64,000 bases of DNA. Source: Streptomyces sp. NBRC 109706. GTDB lineage: Bacteria > Actinomycetota > Actinomycetes > Streptomycetales > Streptomycetaceae. The notes under the pieces were generated by a model. That model was not told where the DNA came from, did no database searches, and worked only from the letters and a program-made list of their open reading frames with translations. Each line of letters begins with the position of its first letter. Position 1 is the first letter of the stretch. The stretch is taken from assembly GCF_000974485.1 (NCBI RefSeq), contig NZ_BBOM01000004.1, forward strand, positions 1 through 64,000. Direction: 5' to 3'. Of the stretch, positions 1 through 9,666 are shown one piece after another. The position numbers were made by a program, and so were the translations under genes.

Positions 1-216
<216 letters not shown>

Positions 217-267
217 ATAGATGCTCGCGTCCACTGTGAAGTTCGTTGTACGGCCACGCCTTTTAGG

Positions 268-386
268 GTTCCGGTGGTCATGGCGAAGAGGAAACGCCCG
301 GTTACATTCCGAACCCGGAAGCTAAGCTCTTCAGCGCCGATGGTACTGCATGGGGGACCGTGTGGGAGAGTAGGTCGCCGCCGGAC
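268..386 (+). rRNA. rrf: 5S ribosomal RNA
   Basis: About 119 nt with the conserved 5S core (AACGCCCGGTTACATTCCGA, then CCGGAAGCTAAGC and GGGAGAGTAGG). The 5' and 3' ends are complementary enough to form helix I. It lies about 51 nt after the 23S end and is followed within 15 nt by a strong hairpin terminator, so it is the last gene of the rrn operon. Exact ends are set by homology and may shift by 1-3 nt. Confidence 0.95.
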
Positions 387-400
387 AATTATTGAATAGA

Positions 401-447
401 AGGGGTGGGGTTCACCGGTACCAATCGGTGAACCCCACCCCTTTTTT
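401..447 (+). terminator. rrn operon intrinsic terminator
   Basis: A perfect 17-bp stem (401-417 with 426-442) encloses an 8-nt loop and runs into six T residues (442-447). This is a classical rho-independent terminator just after 5S rRNA. It also separates the rrn operon from the convergent DUF58 operon, whose last gene ends at 508. Confidence 0.95.
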
Positions 448-507
448 GTATTTCTGCATCTTTGGTTCTTTCGGGTATCCCCGCTTTCCGCTTCTACCGT
501 GGACCGG

Positions 508-1814
508 TCACAGCTTGCCGGATGCCTTGAGGGAGAGATACGCGTCCGCGAGAGCGGGCGGGAGCTCGGCCGGTGGGGCCTCGACGACCGTGACGCCCAT
601 CGCTCGCAGCCGCTGTGCGGTGCGCCGGCGTTCCGCCCGGTGCTGCGCGGCGGCAGCGGCCTGGTAGACGGCGGTGACGCTGCCGCGCCGCTCGGCCAGC
701 TCCTGGATCTGGGGGTCCCCGACGGCGGCGACCAGCACGGTATGGCGTTCGGTGAGCCGAGGCAGGATCGGCAGCAGGCCGGCCTCCACCGGCGCGGCGT
801 CCAGGCCGGTGAAGAGCACCAGCAGGGCGCGGCGGGGCGCCTGGGCCAGGGTGGTGGCCGCCATCGCGCGGGTGTCGGTCTCCACCAACTCCGGTTCCAG
901 CGCGGTGATCGCGTGGACCACGGCGGGCAGGGCGTCCGTTCCCGTTCGGCCGCGCACCGTGGCGCGGGTGGTGCGGTCGAAGGCGAGCAGATCGACCCGG
1001 TCTCCCGCGCGGGTGGCGAGGGCGGTGAGCAGCAGGGCCGCGTCCATGGCGGCGTCCAGCCGGGGGATGTCGCCCACCCGGCCGGCGGAGGTGCGGCCGG
1101 TGTCAAGGACCAGCAGCAGATGGCGGTCGCGTTCAGGGCGCCAGGTGCGGACGGCCACCTCGGACTGGCGCGCGGTGGCCCGCCAGTCGATCGAGCGGAC
1201 GTCGTCGCCCGGCACATAGTCCCTGAGGCTGTCGAACTCCGTGCCCTCTCCCCTGGTCAACAGGGTGGTGCGGCCGTCGAGTTCGCGGAGCCTGGCGAGT
1301 TTCGCCGGCAGATGGCGGCGGCTGGTGAACGGGGGCAGCACCCGGACCAGCCAGGGCACCGAGTGGCTGCCCTGGCGTGCGGCCAGGCCCAGCGGGCCAT
1401 GGGAGCGGATGGTGACCCGCACCGCCCGGTGGTCCCCGCGTCGGGTGGGGTGGAGCACCGTCGTCAGCCGGCGGCGTTCGCCGCCGGGGACGGTCAGCCG
1501 GTGCCGGGCGGCGGTGAAGGCGGCGCCTGGTTGCCAGGCGCTGGGCGGCCAGGCGTCGCGGAGATCGGCGCGGAGCGGGCGGCGGCTCGGGTTGGTGACC
1601 AGCAGCTGGACCTCGGCGGTCTCGCCGAGCCGTGCCGAGGTGCTGCCCGCGCGGGTCAGCCGCAGCGGGCGCACGGGCGCTGCCCGGGCCAGATCCCACA
1701 ACACGCCGGCGAGCAGCGGCAGCAGCACGGCGAGGACGCCGTGCCAGCCGGGCAGCAGGCCGACGATCAGGCTGCCCAGCGCGGCGAGCAGCACGGTGCG
1801 CCCCGAGATCGCCA

Positions 1815-1815
<1 letters not shown>
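508..1815 (-). CDS. DUF58 domain-containing membrane protein
   Basis: A 435-residue protein with two closely spaced N-terminal hydrophobic segments (about residues 5-40), then a soluble region ending in a von Willebrand A-like fold. The DUF58 signature RDYVPGDDVRSIDWRATAR is at about residues 199-217. DUF58 proteins almost always partner a MoxR AAA+ ATPase, as here: the ATG overlaps the MoxR stop codon by one base (TGATG), implying translational coupling. MoxR/DUF58 pairs are thought to act as chaperones that assemble or activate other proteins; the client here is unknown. It is the last gene of a five-gene minus-strand operon and faces the rrn terminator. Confidence 0.9.
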
Positions 1816-2776
<961 letters not shown>

Positions 2777-2780
<4 letters not shown>

Positions 2781-4045
2781 GAGCTGCGGTCCTCGCCTTC
2801 CGTGGAATCGGGATCATCGGGGGACCCGGGGTGTTCGGGGCCGGTCTGGTGGGTGACGCGGCGTTCCAGCGCGTCGAGTTGGTCGGCGAGGCGGATCAGC
2901 GCCCGGTCGTCGCCGGGGGGCGGGCCGAGGAGCAGGGCGTGGACGGCGGTGGGGGAGTCGCCCGTTCGGGCGGCGACGGCCGCCGGCAGGGCCTCGGCGT
3001 CCTGGGCGGCCGCCGGCGGGACGCCGACGAGCGGGGCGAGACGGTCGCGGGTGGCGGCGCGGAGCGCGTCGGCCGCGCGGTCGCGGGCGTCGGTCCGGTG
3101 GTAGAGGCGGGCGCGTCCCTCGGTGGTCTCGCTGGCCCGGACGGTGATCGGCAGGCGTTCGGTGATCACCGGGCCGAGGCGGCGGGCGCGCCAGAGCGCG
3201 GCCAGCGCGGCGGCGATGGCCAGTTGGAGCGCGGCCCAGCGCCAGCCGTCCGGGAGCAGTGCGGTCAGCGAGCGTTCGTCCGCGCTGTGGGGCGCCTCCT
3301 CGCCGCTGGGCAGGTACCAGACCAACCGGGGGTGGGCGCCGAGGAGTTGCAGGGCGAGGGAGGCGTTCCCCAGCTCGTCGAGGTGGTCGTTGTGGAGCAG
3401 TTCGGGGGTGCCGAGCAGCACGGTGTCGGCGCCGTCGGATGAGGCGCCGGCGGTCGGGGCGATCAGCAGCGTCGCGGCGCCGTCGGCCGGGTAGCAGGCG
3501 ATCGTCCCCGGGGTGTCGTCCGGCGGGGCGTAGCGGTAGCCGCCGATTCTGGTGCTGCCGGCGCGTTCGGCGAACGGGGCGGCGCAGTGGGGCGCCCGTT
3601 CGGTGGCCTCGGCGGGCGGGCCGACCGCGATGTCGGGGGCGAACGTCTCGGTGGCGGTCGGCCCGGGGGCGACCAGCACGGTGCGTCCGCTGCCTCGGGC
3701 GGCCTGGCGCAGGGTGGCGGCGGCGTGGTCGGTGAGGGCTTCGGGGTGGGCGATCAGCAGGGTGGTGTCGGGCCCGGTGGCCTCGGCGGCCTCGGCGGCG
3801 GTGCCGGCCAGGGTGGTGGGGACGCCGCGTTCGGCGAGCAGTTCGGCGATGGCGCGGCTGCCGGTCGGCACGGTGGAGCGGGGGTGCAGGGTGCCGCTGT
3901 CGCCGGAGTTGAAGAGCGCCAGGATCAGCCCGGCGAGCAGCAGGGCGACCACGGCGAGCAGGGGGCCCCGGGAGCGGCGCCAGAGGTCGCGGGCGGTGGG
4001 GGAGAGCGCGGTCGGACGGTCGGGGCCGGCGGTGGTGGTGCTCAT
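2777..4045 (-). CDS. DUF4350 domain-containing membrane protein
   Basis: A 422-residue protein with one N-terminal membrane helix (about 27-48), a periplasm-exposed middle region of DUF4350 type (ThuA/GATase-like fold, starting with a serine-rich segment after the helix) and a second hydrophobic helix near residues 268-285. DUF4350 proteins occur in MoxR operons alongside DUF4129 and DUF58 genes, exactly this context. The ATG overlaps the upstream DUF4129 gene by 4 bp and the stop overlaps MoxR by 4 bp. Biochemical function is unknown. Confidence 0.85.
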
Positions 4046-4707
4046 GGCGCGGTCCAGCCGGGTGCCGTCGCGAGCCGGGGCCTGGTGTCGCGCTGGGCCT
4101 CGTCCAGCGCGGTGAGACGGGCGTAGTCGTCGGCGGTGGCGGGCTGTTCGCCGTAGCTGACGGCGTCGAAGAGGGCGGCGGCGGCGAGCAGTCGGGGGCC
4201 GAGGTCGGGGAGGGCGTGGGCCGCTTCGGTGGCGGCCTCCGTCGCGGTGCGGCCCGGGCGTGGTTCGAGGAGGGCGCGTTCCTCCAGGGCGCGGACGATG
4301 GCGCGCATGCGTTCCCTGACGGCCTCGTTCCAGTGTCCGGCGGCGGCGTGTTCGGCGGCGGCGGCGCGGTGTTCGGCCGAGGTGCGGGGTCGGTCGGTGA
4401 AGAGGGTGCCGCCGCGTCCCGGGCCGGCCGCGCCGCGCAGCGCTCCCAGCCGTAGCCGGATGGCGAGCAGCAGCGCGGCGACCAGCAGGACGATGATCAG
4501 CAGCCCGAGCCAGCCGCCAGGGGCGTGGAAGGCGGCGGACTCCAGCGTGCCGAAGAGCCGTTCCCAGAGCCAGTTCCAGGCGCGGCGGACCAGTCCCGGC
4601 TCGTGCTGGGTGTAGGCGTGCTGGGACAGTTCGCGTTCGGCGGCCTCCCTGGCCGGGTCCCTGGGCACGCCGAGGGGAGCACCGGGCTCGTCCGCCGCGT
4701 GCCGCAC
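4042..4707 (-). CDS. DUF4129 domain-containing protein
   Basis: A 221-residue protein with a single membrane helix at about residues 65-86. The DUF4129 region is at the C-terminus, rich in Ala/Arg and including the RTATEAA and FDAVSYGEQPAT segments typical of the family. DUF4129 domains are also fused to transglutaminase-like proteins in MoxR clusters. The GTG start lies 4 nt after the stop of the upstream membrane protein, so the operon is tightly packed. No enzymatic function is known. Confidence 0.85.
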   Translation of the reverse strand: MRHAADEPGAPLGVPRDPAREAAERELSQHAYTQHEPGLVRRAWNWLWERLFGTLESAAFHAPGGWLGLLIIVLLVAALLLAIRLRLGALRGAAGPGRGGTLFTDRPRTSAEHRAAAAEHAAAGHWNEAVRERMRAIVRALEERALLEPRPGRTATEAATEAAHALPDLGPRLLAAAALFDAVSYGEQPATADDYARLTALDEAQRDTRPRLATAPGWTAP

Positions 4708-4711
4708 GGGG

Positions 4712-5842
4712 TCACAGCCCCGGGCCGTCGGGGTCGGTGGGCCTGTCGATGCCCGCGGCGCGGGCGAGTTCGAGGTCCAGGGCCTCGCGGCGGATGCGTT
4801 GGTCGATATAGAGGAGGGCGGTGACGCCCGCGCTGATGGGGAGCGTGATGGTGGCCGCGATCACCGCGCCGATGCCGGAGAGGATCAGATAGGTCCAGCT
4901 GGTGTCGCTGAGGCCGCCGGTGAGGGCGTCGGTGCCGCTGCCGTCGATGAATCCGGCGATGGCGGCGGCCGGCAGTTCGATGATGCCGCTGACCACCAAC
5001 ACCAGGACCAGGACGAGGAGTTGGATGCCGAAGACTCGCCACCAGGCGTCCTGGACCAGTTTGGCGGAGCGGCGCAGGGACGGGATGACGCGTTGCCGTT
5101 CCAGCATCAGGGCGGGCGCGGCGAGGGAGAAGCGGATGTAGAGCCAGACGGCGAGCACCGCGCCGCCGAGGGTGGCGAGGACGGTGAGGCCGAAGTTGCC
5201 CGTGGCGGCGGCCAGGAGGGCGGGGACGGCGACGGCGAGCACGGCGAGCAGGGGCACCAGGAGGACGACGCCGAGCAGGCGCAGCAGTCGGTCCCTTGAG
5301 TCGGCCCAGGTCTCGGCGAGGGTGACGTCGCGGCCGAGGACGGCGCGGCTGACCACGATGGTCAGCATGGCGGTGGCGAGGACGCTGCCGAGCAGGGTGA
5401 CCACGCCGGTGACCGAGCTGAAGGCGAACAGGTCGCCGAGGGCCTGGCGCAGTTCCTCGTCGGTGGGCTCGGGGTTGTTCTCCAGGGCGGCCAGGCCCTC
5501 GCTGTCGCTGAGCCAGAGCCGCATGGCGATGGTGGCGACGATCTGGGTGACGATGGCGACGCCCAGGCCGATGACCAGCACCGTGCGCCAGTGGGCGCGG
5601 GCGGTGGAGACGGCGCCGTCGAGCATCTCGCCGACGCCGAGGGGGTGGAGGGGGATCACGCCGGGTTTGGGGGCGCGGGGTGGTGGCTGCCAGCCGCCCC
5701 GGCCGGGGGCGGGGGCCTGGCCCCAGCCCTGTGGCGGTTGGCCGCCGGGTGGCGGCGCGCTCCGGTCGCCCCGGCCACCGGGGCCGTGCTCGGGGTCGGG
5801 GGACGAGGATCCGGGCGAGGCCCAGCCCGGCTTGTCGCTCAC
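4712..5842 (-). CDS. multi-pass membrane protein (GPDPase membrane-domain-like)
   Basis: A 376-residue protein. The N-terminal ~90 residues are Pro/Gly-rich and disordered, followed by about six hydrophobic segments resembling the membrane domain found N-terminal to some glycerophosphodiester phosphodiesterases, but with no catalytic GDPD domain. The reading frame extends upstream, but the GTG at 5842 is preferred: it is preceded by AAGGGAG at good spacing, and the upstream residues look noncoding. First gene of the operon with DUF4129, DUF4350, MoxR and DUF58. The family assignment is moderate; the function is unknown. Confidence 0.8.
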   Translation of the reverse strand: MSDKPGWASPGSSSPDPEHGPGGRGDRSAPPPGGQPPQGWGQAPAPGRGGWQPPPRAPKPGVIPLHPLGVGEMLDGAVSTARAHWRTVLVIGLGVAIVTQIVATIAMRLWLSDSEGLAALENNPEPTDEELRQALGDLFAFSSVTGVVTLLGSVLATAMLTIVVSRAVLGRDVTLAETWADSRDRLLRLLGVVLLVPLLAVLAVAVPALLAAATGNFGLTVLATLGGAVLAVWLYIRFSLAAPALMLERQRVIPSLRRSAKLVQDAWWRVFGIQLLVLVLVLVVSGIIELPAAAIAGFIDGSGTDALTGGLSDTSWTYLILSGIGAVIAATITLPISAGVTALLYIDQRIRREALDLELARAAGIDRPTDPDGPGL

Positions 5843-5999
5843 GGCTACTCCCTTTGCGTGTGGTTCCCCTGCGGCCGATTGACGGTCCCGCCGCGGTTCT
5901 TGGCGCCCATCGTGCCATGGCGGTGGTGACGCCGGGTCGGCCGCGTTCGCCGCGCCGACGTACCTTCTCTCCGCGGCCCCTGGGCGGCAGACTGGGTCA

Positions 6000-7094
6000 A
6001 TGGTTGATCTCAGACTCCCTTCCCTGCGCTGGGCCGAGCCCCCCGAGGGCCCGGTGCTGGTGCTGCTCGACCAGACGAGGTTGCCCGCCGAGGAGGTGGA
6101 GCTGTCCGTCACCGATGTGCCGGGGCTGGTCGAGGCGATCAGGTCGCTGGTGGTGCGCGGTGCCCCGTTGCTCGGGGTGACGGGTGCCTATGGCGTGGCG
6201 CTGGCCGCCGCGCGGGGCTATGACGTGGCGGAGGCGGCGCGGTCGCTGGCCGAGGCGCGCCCGACGGCGGTGAACCTGGCGTACGGGGTGCGTCGGGCGG
6301 TGGCCGCCTATGACGCGGCGGGTGGTTCGGGGGAGCGGGCGGCGGCCGCGGCGTTGGCCGAGGCCAGGGCGCTGCACCGGGAGGACGTCGAGGACAGCGA
6401 GCGGATGGCGGCGTTCGGGCGTGAGCTGCTGGGCGAGCTGCTGCCGGGCGGGCGGTATCGGCTGTTGACGCACTGCAACACGGGTGCGTTGGTGTCGATG
6501 GGGGACGGTACGGCGTTCGCGGTGGCGCGGGCCGCTCATCTGGCGGGCGAGCTGCGGCGGTTGTGGGTGGACGAGACCAGGCCGCTGTTGCAGGGGGCCA
6601 GGCTGACGGCCTGGGAGGCGGCGCGCGCGGGGATGCCGTACTCGGTGCAGGTGGACGGCGCCGCCGGTTCGTTGTTCGCGGCGGGTGAGGTGGACGCGGT
6701 GCTGGTGGGGGCGGACCGGATCGCGGCGGACGGTTCGGTGGCCAACAAGGTCGGCACGTACGGGCTTTCGGTGCTGGCCAGGCATCACGGGGTGCCGTTT
6801 GTGGTGGTGGCGCCGGTGAGCACGGTGGATCTGGCGACGGCGGACGGTGCCGGGATCCGGATCGAGCAGCGGTCGGGGCACGAGGTGACGGAGTTGGCGC
6901 CGGGGGTTTCGGTGGCTCCGGTGGGGGCGCAGGCGTACAACCCGGCGTTCGATGTGACGCCGCCGGAGCTGGTGACGGCGATCGTCACGGACCGCGGGGT
7001 GGTGTCTCCGGTGGATCACGGTGCCCTTGCGGAAGTGTGTTCCAGATCACGTTCATATCAGTCGCCATCGGGCAATGGGATGATGGGTTCATGA
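6000..7094 (+). CDS. mtnA: S-methyl-5-thioribose-1-phosphate isomerase
   Basis: A 364-residue aldose-ketose isomerase of the eIF2B-like/MtnA family. It converts methylthioribose-1-phosphate to methylthioribulose-1-phosphate in methionine salvage. Family marks include the VVRGAPLLGVTGAYG segment, the HCNTGAL segment with the catalytic-type Cys, and GADRIAADGSVANKVGT with the conserved Asp. Divergent from the MoxR operon. No clear Shine-Dalgarno precedes the ATG at 6000, so the transcript may be leaderless or nearly so. The last codons overlap the mtrA start (ATGA), so it probably leads the mtrAB-lpqB operon. Confidence 0.93.
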   Translation: MVDLRLPSLRWAEPPEGPVLVLLDQTRLPAEEVELSVTDVPGLVEAIRSLVVRGAPLLGVTGAYGVALAAARGYDVAEAARSLAEARPTAVNLAYGVRRAVAAYDAAGGSGERAAAAALAEARALHREDVEDSERMAAFGRELLGELLPGGRYRLLTHCNTGALVSMGDGTAFAVARAAHLAGELRRLWVDETRPLLQGARLTAWEAARAGMPYSVQVDGAAGSLFAAGEVDAVLVGADRIAADGSVANKVGTYGLSVLARHHGVPFVVVAPVSTVDLATADGAGIRIEQRSGHEVTELAPGVSVAPVGAQAYNPAFDVTPPELVTAIVTDRGVVSPVDHGALAEVCSRSRSYQSPSGNGMMGS

Positions 7095-7768
7095 AGGGAC
7101 GCGTACTCGTCGTCGATGACGACACCGCGCTGGCGGAGATGCTGGGCATCGTGCTGCGTGGGGAGGGGTTCGAGCCGTCGTTTGTGGCGGATGGCGACAA
7201 GGCGCTCGCGGCCTTCCGGGAGATCAAGCCCGATCTGGTGCTGCTGGACCTGATGCTGCCCGGAAGGGACGGCATCGAGGTCTGCCGGCTGATCCGTGGC
7301 GAGTCGGGGGTGCCCATCGTCATGTTGACCGCCAAGAGCGACACGGTCGACGTGGTGGTCGGTCTTGAGTCGGGGGCCGATGACTACATCGTCAAACCGT
7401 TCAAGCCGAAGGAGCTGATCGCCCGGATCAGGGCGCGGCTGCGGCGCTCCGAGGAGCCGGCTCCGGAGCAGTTGGCGATCGGGGATCTGGTGATCGATGT
7501 CGCCGGGCATTCGGTGAAGCGTGGCAGCCAGGCCATCTCGTTGACTCCGTTGGAGTTCGACCTGCTGGTGGCGTTGGCGCGCAAGCCGTGGCAGGTGTTC
7601 ACCCGTGAGGTGCTGCTCGAACAGGTGTGGGGCTATCGGCACGCGGCGGACACCCGGCTGGTCAATGTGCATGTGCAGCGGCTGCGTTCCAAGGTCGAGC
7701 GGGATCCGGAGCGTCCGGAGATCGTGGTGACCGTGCGGGGCGTCGGCTACAAGGCCGGATCGAGCTGA
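7091..7768 (+). CDS. mtrA: response regulator MtrA
   Basis: A 225-residue OmpR/PhoB-type response regulator. The receiver domain covers residues 1-115, with the acidic pocket VVDDD near the N-terminus, phospho-acceptor Asp53 in LVLLDLMLP, and the conserved Lys in VKPFKPKEL. The winged-helix DNA-binding domain covers about residues 130-225. The ATG at 7091 is chosen because it starts directly at the receiver fold and overlaps the mtnA stop; an upstream in-frame ATG at 7037 would add unrelated residues. With MtrB and LpqB it controls cell-wall, division and developmental genes in actinobacteria. Confidence 0.96.
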   Translation: MKGRVLVVDDDTALAEMLGIVLRGEGFEPSFVADGDKALAAFREIKPDLVLLDLMLPGRDGIEVCRLIRGESGVPIVMLTAKSDTVDVVVGLESGADDYIVKPFKPKELIARIRARLRRSEEPAPEQLAIGDLVIDVAGHSVKRGSQAISLTPLEFDLLVALARKPWQVFTREVLLEQVWGYRHAADTRLVNVHVQRLRSKVERDPERPEIVVTVRGVGYKAGSS

Positions 7769-7830
7769 GACCCGGTCCAGCGGGGACTGGACCGAGCGAA
7801 AGAAACGAGCGACTGGAAGTGTCCGACCGG

Positions 7831-9666
7831 ATGTGGTGGCACAGCTCCCGGCTGCTGTCGGAAGGAGCGACCAGCGGCCGGGCCCAGCCGGCGATCCGGA
7901 TTTTCGGGCGGGTGGCGCGTGGTCCGCTGCTGTCCGTGATGCGGCTGTGGCGGCGCAACATCCAACTGCGGGTGGTGGCCAGCACGCTGCTGCTGTCGCT
8001 GGCCGTGGTGCTGGTGCTGGGCGTCGTGGTGGTGGGCCAGGTGCGCAACGGGCTGCTGGAGGCCAAACGGCAGACGGCGCAGAGCCAGGCCGACGGCGGG
8101 TTCGCGGTGGCCGAGGACCTGGCCGCCGACGCCGGGGAGAACGGCGACGCCTCCGCGGCGCAGAGCGTGGACACCAGCAGCTGGCTCAACAGCATCGTCG
8201 AACAGCTCGCCAGCGGCGGGCAGGGCGTCTACTACGTGGTGGCGCTCAGCTCCGAGCTGTCCCGGCCGCCGTTCGGCTCGGACTCCAGCCCGGCGCCGCC
8301 CAGGGGCACCCGTTCCATGGGGGACATCCGGGCCGGGGAGAGCATCTCGGCCGAGCTGCGGGAGGCCGTCGACCGGTATTCGGCGGCGCATCGGCAGTAC
8401 GGCACCGTGGTGCGGCAGAACGGCGAGACCGAGGCCGCGCTGATCATCGGAAAGCGGCTGCCCGACAACGAGGGCAACCAGTACCAGCTCTACTACCTCT
8501 TCCCGTTCACCCAGGAGGAGAAGTCGCTGAGCCTGGTCACCGGCACGCTGGCCACCGCCGGGCTCTTCCTGGTGGCGCTGCTGGGCGCGATCGCCTGGCT
8601 GGTGGTCCGGCAGGTGGTGACGCCGGTGCGGATGGCGGCCAGGATCGCGGAACGGCTGGCGGCCGGCCGGTTGCAGGAGCGGATGAAGGTCAGCGGCGAG
8701 GACGATATCGCGCGGCTCGGCGAGTCGTTCAACAAGATGGCCCGCAACCTTCAGCTCCAGATCACGCAGCTGGAGGAGCTGTCCCGGATGCAGCGCCGCT
8801 TTGTCTCGGATGTGTCGCACGAGCTGCGCACCCCGCTGACCACGGTGCGGATGGCGGCCGATGTGATCCACGAGTCGCGCGGCGACTTCGACCCGGCGAC
8901 GGCGCGCTCCGCCGAGCTGCTGCTCAGCCAGCTGGACCGGTTCGAGTCGCTGCTGGGCGATCTGCTGGAGATCAGCAGGTTCGACGCGGGCGCCGCCCAT
9001 CTGGAGGCGGAGCCGGCCGATCTGCGGGATGTCGTGCACCGGGTCGTCGAGGGCGCCGAGCCGCTGGCCGAACGGAAGGGCGGTCGGCTGCTGGTCAGGG
9101 GCGATGGCTCGCCGGTGGTCGCCGAGGTCGATCCGCGCCGGATCGAGCGGGTGCTGCGCAATCTGGTGGTCAACGCGATCGAGCACGGCGAGGGCCGCGA
9201 TGTGGTGGTGCGGCTGGCCGCCGGCCGGGACGGCCAGGCGGTGGCCGTGGCCGTGCGGGACTACGGCATCGGGCTGCGGCCCGGCGAGGCGGAACGTGTC
9301 TTCAACCGCTTCTGGCGCGCGGATCCGGCGCGGGCGCGCACCACGGGCGGCACTGGCCTGGGGCTGTCCATCGCGATGGAGGACGCCCGACTGCACGGCG
9401 GGCTGCTGGAGGCGTGGGGCGAGCCGGGCGGCGGCGCGCAGTTCCGGCTGACGCTGCCCTGCACGGTGGGCGCCACGCCGCGCAGCTCCCCGCTGCCGCT
9501 GGAGCCGGACGACTCGCAGGCCCGCCGGGCGCTGCGGGCCGGCGCGGTCGCGGGGGCCCGCGCGGTCTCCGCGCCGCCGGGCGCGCCGCCCGGCGCGGCG
9601 TCGGACGCGGACGCGTCGGACGGTTCGGACACGTCAGCGCCCGGGGAGGCCGGCCATGAACGGTGA
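7831..9666 (+). CDS. mtrB: sensor histidine kinase MtrB
   Basis: About 611 residues. Order: short cytoplasmic N-terminus, membrane helix (LRVVASTLLLSLAVVLVLGV), extracytoplasmic sensor region, second helix, HAMP domain, HisKA with phospho-accepting His330 in SDVSHELRTPL, then an HATPase domain with N box (RNLVVNAIEHG) and G boxes (DYGIGL, GTGLGLSI). The C-terminal tail is Ala/Pro-rich. The start is uncertain: GTG at 7819 is also in frame; ATG 7831 has GGAAG 11 nt upstream. It phosphorylates MtrA and ends overlapping lpqB by 11 bp. Confidence 0.95.
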   Translation: MWWHSSRLLSEGATSGRAQPAIRIFGRVARGPLLSVMRLWRRNIQLRVVASTLLLSLAVVLVLGVVVVGQVRNGLLEAKRQTAQSQADGGFAVAEDLAADAGENGDASAAQSVDTSSWLNSIVEQLASGGQGVYYVVALSSELSRPPFGSDSSPAPPRGTRSMGDIRAGESISAELREAVDRYSAAHRQYGTVVRQNGETEAALIIGKRLPDNEGNQYQLYYLFPFTQEEKSLSLVTGTLATAGLFLVALLGAIAWLVVRQVVTPVRMAARIAERLAAGRLQERMKVSGEDDIARLGESFNKMARNLQLQITQLEELSRMQRRFVSDVSHELRTPLTTVRMAADVIHESRGDFDPATARSAELLLSQLDRFESLLGDLLEISRFDAGAAHLEAEPADLRDVVHRVVEGAEPLAERKGGRLLVRGDGSPVVAEVDPRRIERVLRNLVVNAIEHGEGRDVVVRLAAGRDGQAVAVAVRDYGIGLRPGEAERVFNRFWRADPARARTTGGTGLGLSIAMEDARLHGGLLEAWGEPGGGAQFRLTLPCTVGATPRSSPLPLEPDDSQARRALRAGAVAGARAVSAPPGAPPGAASDADASDGSDTSAPGEAGHER